NCBI RefSeq assembly: GCF_021650705.1 | Contig: NZ_CP087138.1 | Location: 4,550,001 to 4,614,000, forward strand | Direction of reading: 5' to 3' | Source: Pseudomonas sp. KNUC1026 | GTDB lineage: Bacteria; Pseudomonadota; Gammaproteobacteria; Pseudomonadales; Pseudomonadaceae | Length of the DNA: 64,000 nucleotides | Shown here: piece after piece, positions 26,828 to 35,856 of the stretch | Layout: the number at the start of each line of letters is the position of its first letter | Position numbering within the stretch: position 1 is the stretch's first letter | Notes under the pieces: model-generated | What the model was told of the DNA's origin: nothing | Database searches by the model: none | Seen by the model: only the letters and a program-made list of their open reading frames with translations | Made by a program: the position numbers and the translations under genes

Positions 26828-28879
26828 GTGAGCGAGAACAACCCGCTGCTTCAGCCCTACGACCTGCCACCCTTTTCCGCGATCCTTCCTGAGCATGTGC
26901 AGCCTGCCATCGAACAGATCCTGAGCGATAACCGTGCCGCCCTCGTCGGCCTTTTGCAAAGCCAGGCGGGCAAACCTACCTGGAACGGCCTGGTGCTGGC
27001 GATGGACGAGCTCAATGATCGCCTGGGCGCCGCCTGGAGCCCGGTGAGCCACCTCAATGCAGTGTGCAACAGCCCCGAACTGCGCCAGGCGTATGAAGCC
27101 TGCCTGCCTGCCTTGAGCGCCTACTCCACCGAGATCGGCCAGAACCGCGAGCTGTTCGACGCCTTCCAGGCCCTGGCGAACAGCCCAGAAGCGGCCGGTT
27201 TCGATGTGGGGCAGAAAACCACGCTGGAGCACTCGCTGCGCGACTTCCGCCTATCGGGCATCGACCTGCCGGCCGACAAGCAGAAGCGCTACGCCGAAGT
27301 GCAAAGCAAGCTCTCCGAACTGGGCAGCCAGTTCTCCAACCAGCTGCTCGACGCCACCCAGGCCTGGAGCAAGCACGTCACCGACGAGGCGCAACTGGCC
27401 GGCCTGACTGATTCGGCCAAGGCGCAGATGGCTGCTGCGGCCCAGGCCAAGGGCCTTGAAGGTTGGCTGATCACTCTGGAATTTCCCAGCTACTACGCAG
27501 TGATGACCTATGCCCACGACCGGGCACTGCGTGAAGAGGTGTACCGCGCCTACAGCACTCGCGCCTCCGATCAGGGCCCGAATGCCGGCCAGAACGACAA
27601 TGGCCCGGTGATGCAGCAACTGCTGGATTTGCGCCAGGAGCTGGCCAGCCTGCTGGGCTTTGCCAACTACGCCGAGAAAAGCCTCGCCACCAAGATGGCT
27701 GAGAGCGGCGACCAGGTATTGAGCTTCCTGCGGGACCTGGCCAAACGCAGCAAGCCCTTCGCCGCCAAAGACCTCGAAGAGCTCAAGGCCTACGCCGCCG
27801 AGCAAGGCTGCCCGACGCTGGAAAGCTGGGACACCGGCTACTACGGCGAAAAGCTTCGCGAGCAGCGCTACAGCGTTTCGCAGGAAGCGCTTCGGGCGTA
27901 CTTCCCGATCGATAAAGTGTTGAGCGGCCTGTTCAGCCTGGTCGAGCGCCTCTATGGCATCCAGATCGCCGAGCTCGAGGGTTTCGACAGCTGGCACCCG
28001 GATGTGCGCCTGTTCGAGATCAAGGAAAACGGCCAGCACGTAGGCCGCTTCTTCTTCGACCTCTACGCCCGCGCCAACAAGCGCGGCGGCGCCTGGATGG
28101 ACGGTGCGCGCGACCGCCGCCGTACCGCCGATGGCACGCTGCAGAGCCCTGTGGCAAACCTGGTGTGCAATTTCACCCCGGCAGTTCCCGGCAAGCCGGC
28201 ACTGCTCACCCACGATGAAGTGACCACGTTGTTCCACGAGTTCGGCCATGGCCTGCATCACCTGCTCACCCGCATCGAGCACGCCGGGGTCTCCGGCATC
28301 AATGGTGTGGCGTGGGACGCAGTCGAGCTGCCCAGCCAGTTCATGGAAAACTGGTGCTGGGAACCTGAAGGTCTGGCGCTGATTTCCGGCCATTACGAAA
28401 CCGGCGAGCCGCTGCCGCAGGACCTGCTCGACAAGATGCTGGCCGCCAAGAACTTCCAGTCTGGCCTGATGATGGTGCGCCAGCTGGAGTTCTCGCTGTT
28501 CGACTTCGAACTGCACGCCACCCATGGCGACGGCCGCTCGGCGTTGCAGGTGCTGGAGGCGGTGCGCGACGAGGTGTCGGTGATGCGCCCGCCCGCCTAC
28601 AACCGTTTCCCCAACAGCTTTGCGCACATCTTCGCTGGCGGTTACGCGGCCGGTTATTACAGCTACAAGTGGGCTGAAGTGTTGTCGGCCGATGCGTTCT
28701 CGCGCTTCGAAGAAGAAGGCGTGCTCAACGGCGATACCGGCCGTGCATTCCGTGATGCGATCCTGGCCCGTGGTGGGTCGCAGGCGCCGATGGTGCTGTT
28801 CGTCGACTTCCGTGGCCGCGAGCCATCGATCGACGCACTGCTGCGCCACAGCGGCCTGGCGGATGAGCGTGCTGCCTGA
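26828..28879 (+). CDS. prlC: Oligopeptidase A (M3 metallopeptidase)
   Basis: Cytoplasmic zinc peptidase that degrades oligopeptides, including cleaved signal peptides. The active site reads TLFHEFGHGLHHLL (HEFGH), with the downstream Glu ligand in the WDAVELPSQFMENW region. I prefer the GTG start at 26828 (SENNPLLQPYDLPPF), which matches the E. coli PrlC start and gives 683 residues. An in-frame ATG at 26798 would add ten residues. The stop overlaps the next ATG by one base. Confidence 0.95.
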   Translation: MSENNPLLQPYDLPPFSAILPEHVQPAIEQILSDNRAALVGLLQSQAGKPTWNGLVLAMDELNDRLGAAWSPVSHLNAVCNSPELRQAYEACLPALSAYSTEIGQNRELFDAFQALANSPEAAGFDVGQKTTLEHSLRDFRLSGIDLPADKQKRYAEVQSKLSELGSQFSNQLLDATQAWSKHVTDEAQLAGLTDSAKAQMAAAAQAKGLEGWLITLEFPSYYAVMTYAHDRALREEVYRAYSTRASDQGPNAGQNDNGPVMQQLLDLRQELASLLGFANYAEKSLATKMAESGDQVLSFLRDLAKRSKPFAAKDLEELKAYAAEQGCPTLESWDTGYYGEKLREQRYSVSQEALRAYFPIDKVLSGLFSLVERLYGIQIAELEGFDSWHPDVRLFEIKENGQHVGRFFFDLYARANKRGGAWMDGARDRRRTADGTLQSPVANLVCNFTPAVPGKPALLTHDEVTTLFHEFGHGLHHLLTRIEHAGVSGINGVAWDAVELPSQFMENWCWEPEGLALISGHYETGEPLPQDLLDKMLAAKNFQSGLMMVRQLEFSLFDFELHATHGDGRSALQVLEAVRDEVSVMRPPAYNRFPNSFAHIFAGGYAAGYYSYKWAEVLSADAFSRFEEEGVLNGDTGRAFRDAILARGGSQAPMVLFVDFRGREPSIDALLRHSGLADERAA

Positions 28880-29145
28880 TGGAGCCTACCGTGACCAAGA
28901 CCCCGAAACGCTTCATCGCCGGCGCTGTGTGCCCGGCGTGCAGCGAGCAGGACAAGCTGATGATGTGGAGCGAGGATGACGTGCCGCACCGTGAGTGCGT
29001 TGCCTGCGGTTATTCCGATACGCTCAACGCGCAAGGGCAGTCGGTGCCGCGTGAGCTCGGCACGCGGGTGAACCAGGCCGAGGTGAAACCCAAGCCCAAG
29101 GTTCAGACGGTGCAGTTCTTCCCGAACCCGAAACTCAAGAAGTAG
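28879..29145 (+). CDS. YheV-like zinc-ribbon protein
   Basis: An 88-residue protein with two CxxC pairs (CPAC near residue 15 and CVAC near residue 41) forming a probable zinc ribbon, then a Lys-rich tail. It matches the DUF2387/YheV family, which commonly follows prlC. The TGATG overlap with prlC indicates translational coupling. Function unknown. Confidence 0.85.
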   Translation: MEPTVTKTPKRFIAGAVCPACSEQDKLMMWSEDDVPHRECVACGYSDTLNAQGQSVPRELGTRVNQAEVKPKPKVQTVQFFPNPKLKK

Positions 29146-29180
29146 ATGTCAGGCGCGGCGCGGGTACCCACCCGTGCCGC

Positions 29181-29876
29181 TCAACCTGCCTTGAACCGTT
29201 CACGGCTGTTGGACAGGTGCAGCCACATGGCGGCGCGTGCGCCGTCGCTGTCCTGGCGCTGAATCGCGCTGTAGATCCCTTCGTGCTCGCGAGCTGCCGG
29301 CAATGCCAGTGCGGACAAGTCGCTGCTGCCCCGCTCCACGGGCTTTACCTGTGTGCGCGGGATCATCCCCCGGCCCAGATGCAACATCAGGTCGGTGAAG
29401 TAGCGATTACCGGTGGCCTCGGCAATCAACAGATGAAATCGCCAATCCGCCGCGGCGCAGCGCTCATCGTCGCCCAGGTGGGCCTGGTAGTCGTCCAGCG
29501 CTTCGCGCATATCCTGCAGGTGTTCCATTTGCCTGTGGCGCGCGGCCAGCGCGGCGGCCTGGCTTTCCAGCCCGAGGCGCACATCAAGGATTCTCCCGAC
29601 TGCCTGCGCGGTATCGGCGGCAAGGCGCAAGCCTGGCTCACCGGCCAGTACGAAAGTGCCCACGCCATGGCGGGTTTCGACCATGCCCGCCGCCTGCAAC
29701 CTGGAAAGCGCTTCTCGCACGACCGTACGGCTGACGCCGAATGCCTGGACGATGGTGTTTTCCGGCGGCAGCTTGCTGCCTGCGGCGTACGTACCTGCAC
29801 GGATGCGTTGGCTGAGGGCGTCGACCAGGCCTTGAGCGAGGCTCTGGCCACGTCTGCGTGGGGTGTTGCTGACCAT
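29181..29876 (-). CDS. FadR-subfamily GntR regulator, probable regulator of glucarate use
   Basis: A 231-residue regulator. The winged helix is at about 8-75 (GLVDALSQRIRAGTYAAGSK, VSRTVVREALSRLQAAGMVE). An all-helical FCD effector domain follows (about 95-215) with metal-site-like Asp/His residues. I chose the ATG at 29876 because further upstream frames run through the palindrome at 29920. It is divergent from gudD, so it most likely represses gudD and itself until glucarate or a derivative binds. Confidence 0.87.
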   Translation of the reverse strand: MVSNTPRRRGQSLAQGLVDALSQRIRAGTYAAGSKLPPENTIVQAFGVSRTVVREALSRLQAAGMVETRHGVGTFVLAGEPGLRLAADTAQAVGRILDVRLGLESQAAALAARHRQMEHLQDMREALDDYQAHLGDDERCAAADWRFHLLIAEATGNRYFTDLMLHLGRGMIPRTQVKPVERGSSDLSALALPAAREHEGIYSAIQRQDSDGARAAMWLHLSNSRERFKAG

Positions 29877-29919
29877 GGCGAAACCTTGGTGAAAATTTGA
29901 GCGCATGATGTAAGAACGG

Positions 29920-29936
29920 TAGTTGTAATACAACTA
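29920..29936. promoter_or_regulatory. Palindromic operator for the FadR-type regulator
   Basis: TAGTTGTA-A-TACAACTA is a perfect 8-bp dyad with a one-base centre in the gap between the regulator and gudD. A further TTGTAT half-site lies at about 29945-29950. The TTGTA/TACAA core fits FadR-family operators. Confidence 0.6.
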
Positions 29937-30099
29937 TACGGTTCGTTGTATCGGCCGCAATTTATGGCTTTTATGAGTGGTGCACGCCATCTGGACGGCA
30001 GCGTTGTCAGTTTTAAAATCAGGTCGTATGATGTCTATCGACTGGCGTTTCGCGTTCGAATGCTGCGATGCCGTTATCGACCTCCAAGGACACTCCCCC

Positions 30100-31449
30100 A
30101 TGAACAACACCAACAATGCTGTGGGCAGCGCACCGATCATCACCGAGCTGCAGGTCGTGCCCGTCGCCGGCCATGACAGCATGCTGATGAACCTCTCTGG
30201 CGCACACGGGCCTTACTTCACCCGCAATATCGTGATCCTCAAGGACAACGCCGGCCATGTCGGTGTGGGCGAAGTGCCAGGCGGCGAGAAGATTCGCCAG
30301 ACCCTCGAAGACGCCCGCAGCCTGTTGGTCGGCAAGCCCATCGGCCAGTACCAGCGCATTCTTAACGACATGCGCCGTGAGTTCGCTGCGCGCGACGTAG
30401 GTGGCCGTGGGCTGCAGACATTCGACCTGCGCATCACCGTGCATGCGGTCACCGCCGTGGAAGCCGCGCTGCTCGACCTGCTTGGCCAATTCCTCGATGT
30501 GCCTGTAGCGGCGCTGCTGGGCGAAGGCCAGCAACGTGAAGCAGTGAAAATGCTCGGTTACCTTTTTTATGTAGGCGATCGCAACAAGACCGACCTGGCC
30601 TACCGCAGTGAGCCGGAGGCCGACAACGACTGGTTCCGTGTGCGCCACGACGAGGCGCTTACGCCTGAGCGGGTGGTTCGCCTGGCAGAAGCTGCTCATG
30701 CGAAATATGGTTTTGAAGACTTCAAGCTCAAAGGCGGCGTGCTGCGCGGCGACGAAGAGATCGAAGCGGTGACCGCTCTGGCCGAACGCTTCCCGCAAGC
30801 GCGCGTGACACTGGACCCCAACGGGGCCTGGTCGCTCCAGGAGGCAATCCGCCTGTGCCGCGATCAGCACAAGGTGTTGGCTTATGCCGAAGACCCTTGC
30901 GGTGCAGAAAACGGTTATTCCGGCCGCGAAGTGATGGCCGAGTTCCGCCGCGCCACCGGCTTGCCCACTGCCACCAACATGATCGCCACCGACTGGCGCC
31001 AGATGGGCCACGCCATTCAGTTGCAGTCAGTGGACATCCCGCTGGCCGACCCACACTTCTGGACCATGCAAGGCTCGGTACGGGTGGCGCAGATGTGCAA
31101 CGACTGGGGCCTGACCTGGGGCTCGCATTCGAACAACCACTTCGATATCTCGCTGGCCATGTTCACGCACGTCGCAGCCGCAGCCCCGGGCAACATCACC
31201 GCCATCGACACTCACTGGATCTGGCAGGACGGCCAGCGCCTGACCAAAGAGCCTTTGCAGATCGTCGGTGGCGAAGTCCGAGTGCCGGCCAAGCCTGGCC
31301 TGGGTGTGGAGATCGACATGGACCAGGTCGCCAAGGCCCACGAGCTGTACAAGGGCATGGGCCTGGGCGCACGCGATGACGCCGTGGCCATGCAGTTCCT
31401 GATCCCGAACTGGACCTTCGATAACAAGAAGCCCTGCCTGGTCAGGTGA
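30100..31449 (+). CDS. gudD: Glucarate dehydratase
   Basis: Enolase-superfamily enzyme that dehydrates D-glucarate to 5-keto-4-deoxyglucarate. The 449-residue protein has FKLKGGV (catalytic lysines), the metal-ligand region TLDPNGAWS, and the catalytic His in GSHSNNHFDISLAMFTHVAA. I chose the ATG at 30100 (MNNTNNAVGSAPIITELQVV), 13 bases after AAGGA. No transporter or other glucarate-pathway gene follows. The next DNA is an IS3 insertion. Confidence 0.95.
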   Translation: MNNTNNAVGSAPIITELQVVPVAGHDSMLMNLSGAHGPYFTRNIVILKDNAGHVGVGEVPGGEKIRQTLEDARSLLVGKPIGQYQRILNDMRREFAARDVGGRGLQTFDLRITVHAVTAVEAALLDLLGQFLDVPVAALLGEGQQREAVKMLGYLFYVGDRNKTDLAYRSEPEADNDWFRVRHDEALTPERVVRLAEAAHAKYGFEDFKLKGGVLRGDEEIEAVTALAERFPQARVTLDPNGAWSLQEAIRLCRDQHKVLAYAEDPCGAENGYSGREVMAEFRRATGLPTATNMIATDWRQMGHAIQLQSVDIPLADPHFWTMQGSVRVAQMCNDWGLTWGSHSNNHFDISLAMFTHVAAAAPGNITAIDTHWIWQDGQRLTKEPLQIVGGEVRVPAKPGLGVEIDMDQVAKAHELYKGMGLGARDDAVAMQFLIPNWTFDNKKPCLVR

Positions 31450-31503
31450 GTCTCTAGCGGCGAGCTGCAAGCTGCTAGCAGAGGCGGGTGGTGTGTCACC
31501 GCT

Positions 31504-32367
31504 TTACTGGACACCTGACTTGAGCGGCAGCACGGTTTCATAGGGGGTTTTGTATCCCAGTGAGCCGTGCGGTCGTTCGAAATTGTAGTACTCGATATAT
31601 TCCTGGATCAGCCGTTTTGTCCGCGCATGAGGTTGGGCGCCCCAGCGCTTGAGCCACTCGCGCTTCAAAAGACTGAACCAGCTCTCGGCGCAGGCATTAT
31701 CCCAGCAGTTACCTTTCCGAGACATGCTTTGGGCAAAGCCATGTTGCAGGAGCCAGCGGCGTACCCGCTCGCCACGATATTGGACGCCCTGATCACTATG
31801 AAACAACCCTTGGTGCGTTAGTCCTTCTGCTCTTCTGGCCATCTCGAGGGCCTTGATCACCAGCTCTTCCCGGGGCTGCAAACTCATCGAATGGCCGATC
31901 AGACGACGATTGGGCAATGACAGCACGGTCGCCAGATAAAACCAGCATCCATTTTCCAGGCGCAGTTGCGTGATGTCCGAGACCCATGTTTGCTTGGCCG
32001 GCGGGTTGTCGAACTGTCGCTCAAGCAAGTTGGGACGCGCAGGGTCGAGTACGCGCGCATATCGACGTTTGCGAGGCACGTAACAGGCGCGGCGGTCCAT
32101 TTTTCGCATCAGGCGATGAACCCGATTGCGGCCGACTTTGACACCTTCCTGAGTCAATTGGTGGTGGATCTTACGGCTGCCCAATATCTGCATGGACTGG
32201 TCATGCAACTGCTCGATCCGCTCACTCAAAGCCATATTCTCCTGCTTGCGCAGGGAGCCGGGCCCCTGAGAGCTGGCCAGCCAAGCGTAGTAACCACTGC
32301 GCGCGACGTTGAGTACCCGACAGCACACCGCAACGGGCCATTCGTTCATTTGGTCGCGAATGGCCAC
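31504..32367 (-). CDS. IS3-family transposase OrfB (integrase catalytic domain)
   Basis: A 287-residue DDE recombinase. An HTH_21-like N-terminal region (LSERIEQLHDQSMQILGSRK) is followed by an rve core with Asp131 (WVSDITQL), Asp192 (HSDQG) and Glu228 (ACAESWF). The 35-residue gap between the last two is the IS3 signature. It probably initiates mainly by -1 frameshifting from orfA rather than at the GTG at 32367. The frame is intact. Confidence 0.93.
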   Translation of the reverse strand: MAIRDQMNEWPVAVCCRVLNVARSGYYAWLASSQGPGSLRKQENMALSERIEQLHDQSMQILGSRKIHHQLTQEGVKVGRNRVHRLMRKMDRRACYVPRKRRYARVLDPARPNLLERQFDNPPAKQTWVSDITQLRLENGCWFYLATVLSLPNRRLIGHSMSLQPREELVIKALEMARRAEGLTHQGLFHSDQGVQYRGERVRRWLLQHGFAQSMSRKGNCWDNACAESWFSLLKREWLKRWGAQPHARTKRLIQEYIEYYNFERPHGSLGYKTPYETVLPLKSGVQ

Positions 32368-32372
32368 ATAAA

Positions 32373-32696
32373 TTACTGCTGGCGCTTTGCAAAGTACTCT
32401 TCGGCCTTTTTTAAGATGGCAGTCTCCATCTTCAGTCGCTCGATTTCACGCTTCAGCCGCTTGTTCTCGCGCTCAAGATCCGCATTGCTGCGAGCAGGCG
32501 GTTCCGGTTTTTCTGCCATGGTGTGTGCCCCTATTCTGCCGGTACGAGAATACTCAGTACGCCAACGGCTGAGTACCGCGAGATGGATACCCAGCTCTTT
32601 GGCGGTTTCAGTGAGCGTACCGGCAGACTCGATTGAGCGCTTGACCGCTTGAGCTTTGAAAGCGTCGCTGAAGCGACGACGATGTTGGCATTGCAT
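32373..32696 (-). CDS. IS3-family transposase OrfA (helix-turn-helix)
   Basis: A 107-residue DNA-binding subunit. A helix-turn-helix of the HTH_Tnp_1 type (RRRFSDAFKAQAVKRSIESA ... VLSRWRTEYS) is followed by a leucine-zipper-like coil (NADLERENKRLKREIERLKM). I chose the ATG at 32696 (MQCQHRRRFSDAF) with GGAGGGG upstream. Near its end is a slippery AAAAAAG that leads into orfB. Confidence 0.92.
   Translation of the reverse strand: MQCQHRRRFSDAFKAQAVKRSIESAGTLTETAKELGIHLAVLSRWRTEYSRTGRIGAHTMAEKPEPPARSNADLERENKRLKREIERLKMETAILKKAEEYFAKRQQ
32406..32412 (-). promoter_or_regulatory. Slippery heptamer for -1 ribosomal frameshifting
   Basis: On the coding strand A-AAA-AAG is placed in the orfA frame as TTA AAA AAG. 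This is the X-XXY-YYZ form used by IS3 elements. Slipping by -1 continues directly into the orfB frame, giving an OrfAB fusion. Confidence 0.75.
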
Positions 32697-32744
32697 GGAC
32701 ACCCCTCCGTTTGAAAGGGTGTCCAGCAAATTGGTGACACACCA

Positions 32745-32775
32745 CGGGCCTGATGAGTGGCCCGCCTTTTCTTTC
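32745..32775 (+). terminator. gudD terminator, split by the IS3 insertion
   Basis: Removing the IS and one CGGG copy rejoins AGGCGGG (31482-31488) with CC, loop TGATGAGT, GGCCCGCCT and TTTCTTT. That is a 9-bp stem followed by a T-rich tail. In the present sequence only a 6-bp stem (CGGGCC/GGCCCG) remains on the right side. Confidence 0.7.
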
Positions 32776-32799
32776 GGCTTGGGGCTAACAGCTAGTGGC

Positions 32800-34884
32800 T
32801 CAGCTCTGCTGAACCTGATTGCGCCCAGCTGCCTTGGCTTTGTACAGCGCCTGGTCGGCACGCTTGAGCGCGGAGTCGCCCGGCTCGCCCGAGGCGAAGG
32901 CGGTGCTGCCGATGGAGACGGTGATGGTTACGCGCTCGCCTTTGAAGTGAAACGGGCAGGCCTCGATGGAGCTTCGCAGGGTTTCCAACAATGCGGCGGC
33001 CGCTTCGGGCTGCGTTTCAGGCATCAGCAGTACGAACTCTTCCCCGCCGAAGCGCGCGAGGAAATCTCCTGAACGCAGGCGCCTGCCGAGCACGGTGGCG
33101 ACGATCTTCAGTACCTTGTCCCCGGCCAGATGACCGTAGCCGTCATTGATGGCTTTGAAGTGATCCAGGTCGAAGATGGCCACCTGAAGGTCGGAGCCCT
33201 CCTGTTCACGCTGGCTGATCGCCCGATCCAGCCGCTCACCCCAGGCGGCACGGTTGGGCAGGCCGGTCAGTGGGTCGAGTAACGCCTTCTGCCGTTGTAC
33301 TTCGAGGTTTTCACGGTAGTGCTGGGCCTCCTGCTCCATGCTGGCGACCCGCTGCGCAAGGCCTTGCAGGCGCTCGGCGGTTTCCTGATCGCGCAGTTCG
33401 CGTTGCTTTCGGTGTTCATCCAGGGTGCCAACCAGCCCGTCCAGCCGGTTCTCCAGTACACGACGCAACCCCGCCGCGTCGGGCGCCTGGTTGACCGAGT
33501 CACGCAGGCCACCCACTTGTTCACGCAGTGACCGATCGAGTTGGTGAGCGGCATCCTGGCTCTGGTTATGCCCTTCACTGGTGATGTGTAACTGATCGAT
33601 GAAGTGGTCGAAGCGTTCGTTGAGCTCGGCCAGGTAGCGTTGCAACTCCAGCTGGCCATGGTCGCTGATGCCCAAGGCCAATACCGCGACGTCGTCGAGC
33701 AGGGGGAGCAGCTCGTACCAGTTGAGCCCGTGTGCCAGCCGGCCGCGCATGGACTCAGCCAACGGCAGCAGCCGCTCTGGCAAGGTGCAGGTCGTCCAGC
33801 ATGCCCAGCATCGTGCTTTCGATGTGCGTGGCGACCGAGCTGTAGGATGGCTCGGGCGACTCGGGCAGCACGTAGAGCAGCTCTTCGTCGGTGGCGTCCG
33901 GGTCTGCGGCGGCGATGGCCTGGGCCATCAGGTCAGGCAAGGGAAGGCTGTCGAGCAATACCGGGCGTGTGGGCGGCGGCTCGCTCGGCTCTTGTGCAGG
34001 TTCGGCCACGGGTACAGCCACAGCTGTTGTCGGTGCGGGTTCGGCACGTTCGGGGGCGGGCGCGGGTTCAGGCTCGGCCGCGGGGTGCTCGGCGCTGGCG
34101 TTTTTTGCTGGCTCTGGCTCTGCTCCGGCCTCGGGCTCGGCCGCTTTGGCGGCAGGCTGTTCAACATTGGGGGCAGCTTCTTGAGGCGTGGCAAAGGCTG
34201 CAGGTTCTTGCGCAATTTCGGCTTGGACGGGCTTTTGCACCGGCTCCGCAGCAGCGCTCGGCGCCAGCAGCTCCTCTCGGGCCAAGGCCTCTGCAGGTAA
34301 CGGAGCCGCCTGCGGCACTGCGGTGTCGGACGCCTCAGCCGAATCCTGCCCTCCTGCCTCGGCGCGATTACCGAACAATCGCTCAAGCAACCCTGGCCGC
34401 GCGGCGTGTTCGTTAGGTTCGAGGGCTGAAAGCGCCTGGCCTTGCAGGCTGCTGAGCTCTGTCAGCAGCACCGGCAACTCGCGGCTCTGCCCGGCGCGCT
34501 TGTCCAGGGAACCCGCGAACTTGCGCAGCGGCCGGCTGGCTTCCTTGGGCAAAGGCAGCGCCTGCAACTGGGTAACCAGAGACGTCAATGCGGTGGAGAT
34601 CTGGGTGACGCGTGTCCGCGGCGTTGCTCGGAGTCGAGCACGGCTTTTTCGAGACGGGGGATCAGGGTGGCGAGGGCGGCGTCCATGTTGTCGGTGCGCA
34701 CCACTTCGCGCATTTCCTTCATGCAGGCGTCGACGGCCTTGTCAGCACCCTCGGCCGCCAGAGTGCTGCGCACAAGGCCCCGGCGCAGCAAGTCGAGGCG
34801 CGCGTTCCAACGGCGCTCGAGCTTTTCCTGATCCTCGATGCTCTTGAGGTATTTCTCTTTCCAGCGCTGGGCGTCGTCGGTCAT
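32800..34884 (-). CDS. Diguanylate cyclase, GGDEF domain (two frameshifts)
   Basis: Makes cyclic di-GMP. It is similar in order and place to P. aeruginosa PA5487 (DgcH). It has three parts in different frames: an N-terminal helical region (MTDDAQRWKEKYLKSIEDQE), a middle region with a long Pro/Ala/Glu-rich linker, and a C-terminal coiled coil plus GGDEF domain. The active site RFGGEEFVLLMP is intact. Frames change near 34620 (one base missing) and near 33781 (one extra). The corrected length is about 695 residues. No transmembrane segment is visible, so it is probably cytoplasmic. Confidence 0.88.
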
Positions 34885-34922
34885 GGCGGGCTAGGTGCCG
34901 ATGAGTTGGGCTCATGAAACGC

Positions 34923-34968
34923 AAAAAGCGCCCTTCGCCGCCGTGTTTACGGGGCAAAGAGCGCTTTC
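34923..34968 (-). terminator. Rho-independent terminator after dsbA
   Basis: On the minus strand AAAGCGC and GCGCTTTTT pair around a structured middle (TTTGCC ... GGCGAA), ending in TTTTTGCG. It lies between the dsbA stop and the upstream end of the diguanylate cyclase gene. Confidence 0.65.
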
Positions 34969-34987
34969 GCAGGGCTGGCGCGAGTGG

Positions 34988-35626
34988 TTACTTGCTCGCC
35001 TGCCGCTCTTTCTCGATCAGAGTATCGGCAACCTTGAGGATTTCTTCAGGCCCGCCGGCAGAGCCGAGGTCGAAGCGGTACTTGCCATTGACGATCATGG
35101 TCGGTACACCGGTCACGCCGTAAGCCACTGCCAGTTGCTTGTACTTGGCGACGATGCCTTTGAGGGCGAAGGAATTGTAGGTTTCCAGGAACTTGTTCTT
35201 GTCGACACCCTTGGTGGCGACGAAGTCGGCCATCTCTTCAGGGGTCTTGAACATCTTGTGTTCCTTGTGGATCGCATCGAACACGGCGGTATGCACGCTG
35301 TGCTCCACACCCATGGTTTCGAGGGTCAGGAACATCTGGCCATGAACGTCCCAGATGCCGCCGAACATGGCCGGGATACGGTGGAAGTTCACGTCAGCCG
35401 GCAGTTTTTCGATCCATGGGTTGATGTAGGGCTCGAAGGCATAGCAGTGCGGGCAGCCGTACCAGAACAGCTCGACCACTTCGATCTTGCCGGGTTGCGA
35501 CACCGGGACGGGGCTTTCCAGAACGGTGTACTGCTTGCCGGCTTCGATATCGGCGGCATTGGCCATGCCGGCCAGGCCGAACAGGCTGACCAGCGCAAGG
35601 GCTGCGCTGACGATCAGGTTACGCAT
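34988..35626 (-). CDS. dsbA: Thiol:disulfide interchange protein DsbA
   Basis: Periplasmic oxidant that puts disulfides into exported proteins. The 212-residue protein has a signal peptide (MRNLIVSAALALVSLFGLAG, then MANA), the active site C58-P-H-C61 and the cis-proline loop GVTGVPTMIV. I chose the ATG at 35626, with AGGAG upstream. A possible weak AlgU-type promoter (GAACTC-N17-TCATAG, 35671-35699) lies before it. The cytochrome c genes that normally separate dsbA from engB in P. aeruginosa are absent. Confidence 0.95.
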   Translation of the reverse strand: MRNLIVSAALALVSLFGLAGMANAADIEAGKQYTVLESPVPVSQPGKIEVVELFWYGCPHCYAFEPYINPWIEKLPADVNFHRIPAMFGGIWDVHGQMFLTLETMGVEHSVHTAVFDAIHKEHKMFKTPEEMADFVATKGVDKNKFLETYNSFALKGIVAKYKQLAVAYGVTGVPTMIVNGKYRFDLGSAGGPEEILKVADTLIEKERQASK

Positions 35627-35856
35627 GCTTGACTCCTGACACTTGAGGGATCGCTTGAATACAACGAGCGCTATGACTGATGCAAACAAGAGTGAGTTCG
35701 ATAGTGTAACGGCTGATGTAGCTCGAGGGGCGACCTAACCGCAACGCCGAAGCAAATTTATGTTCACTCGATGAAGCCAAGGTTAACGCCATGCCGGCAC
35801 AGCAAGGGCCAAGGCGATATACTGCCGGCTTTGCCCTGTTGCTCCCCGGGATGCCC

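Larger units (their letters stand above)
31489..32744 (-). mobile_element. Complete IS3-family insertion sequence (1256 bp)
   Basis: The ends are 27-bp terminal inverted repeats with three mismatches (outer 12 bases TGGTGTGTCACC, inner TGGACACC), at 31489-31515 and 32718-32744. They are flanked by a 4-bp direct repeat CGGG (31485-31488 and 32745-32748), the expected target duplication. It carries orfA and orfB in the overlapping arrangement of IS3 elements and looks intact. Both genes read on the minus strand. Confidence 0.92.

Noticed and set aside
27251..28849. Long open frame antisense to prlC
   Set aside because: Shadow of the prlC codon pattern; no recognisable protein features.
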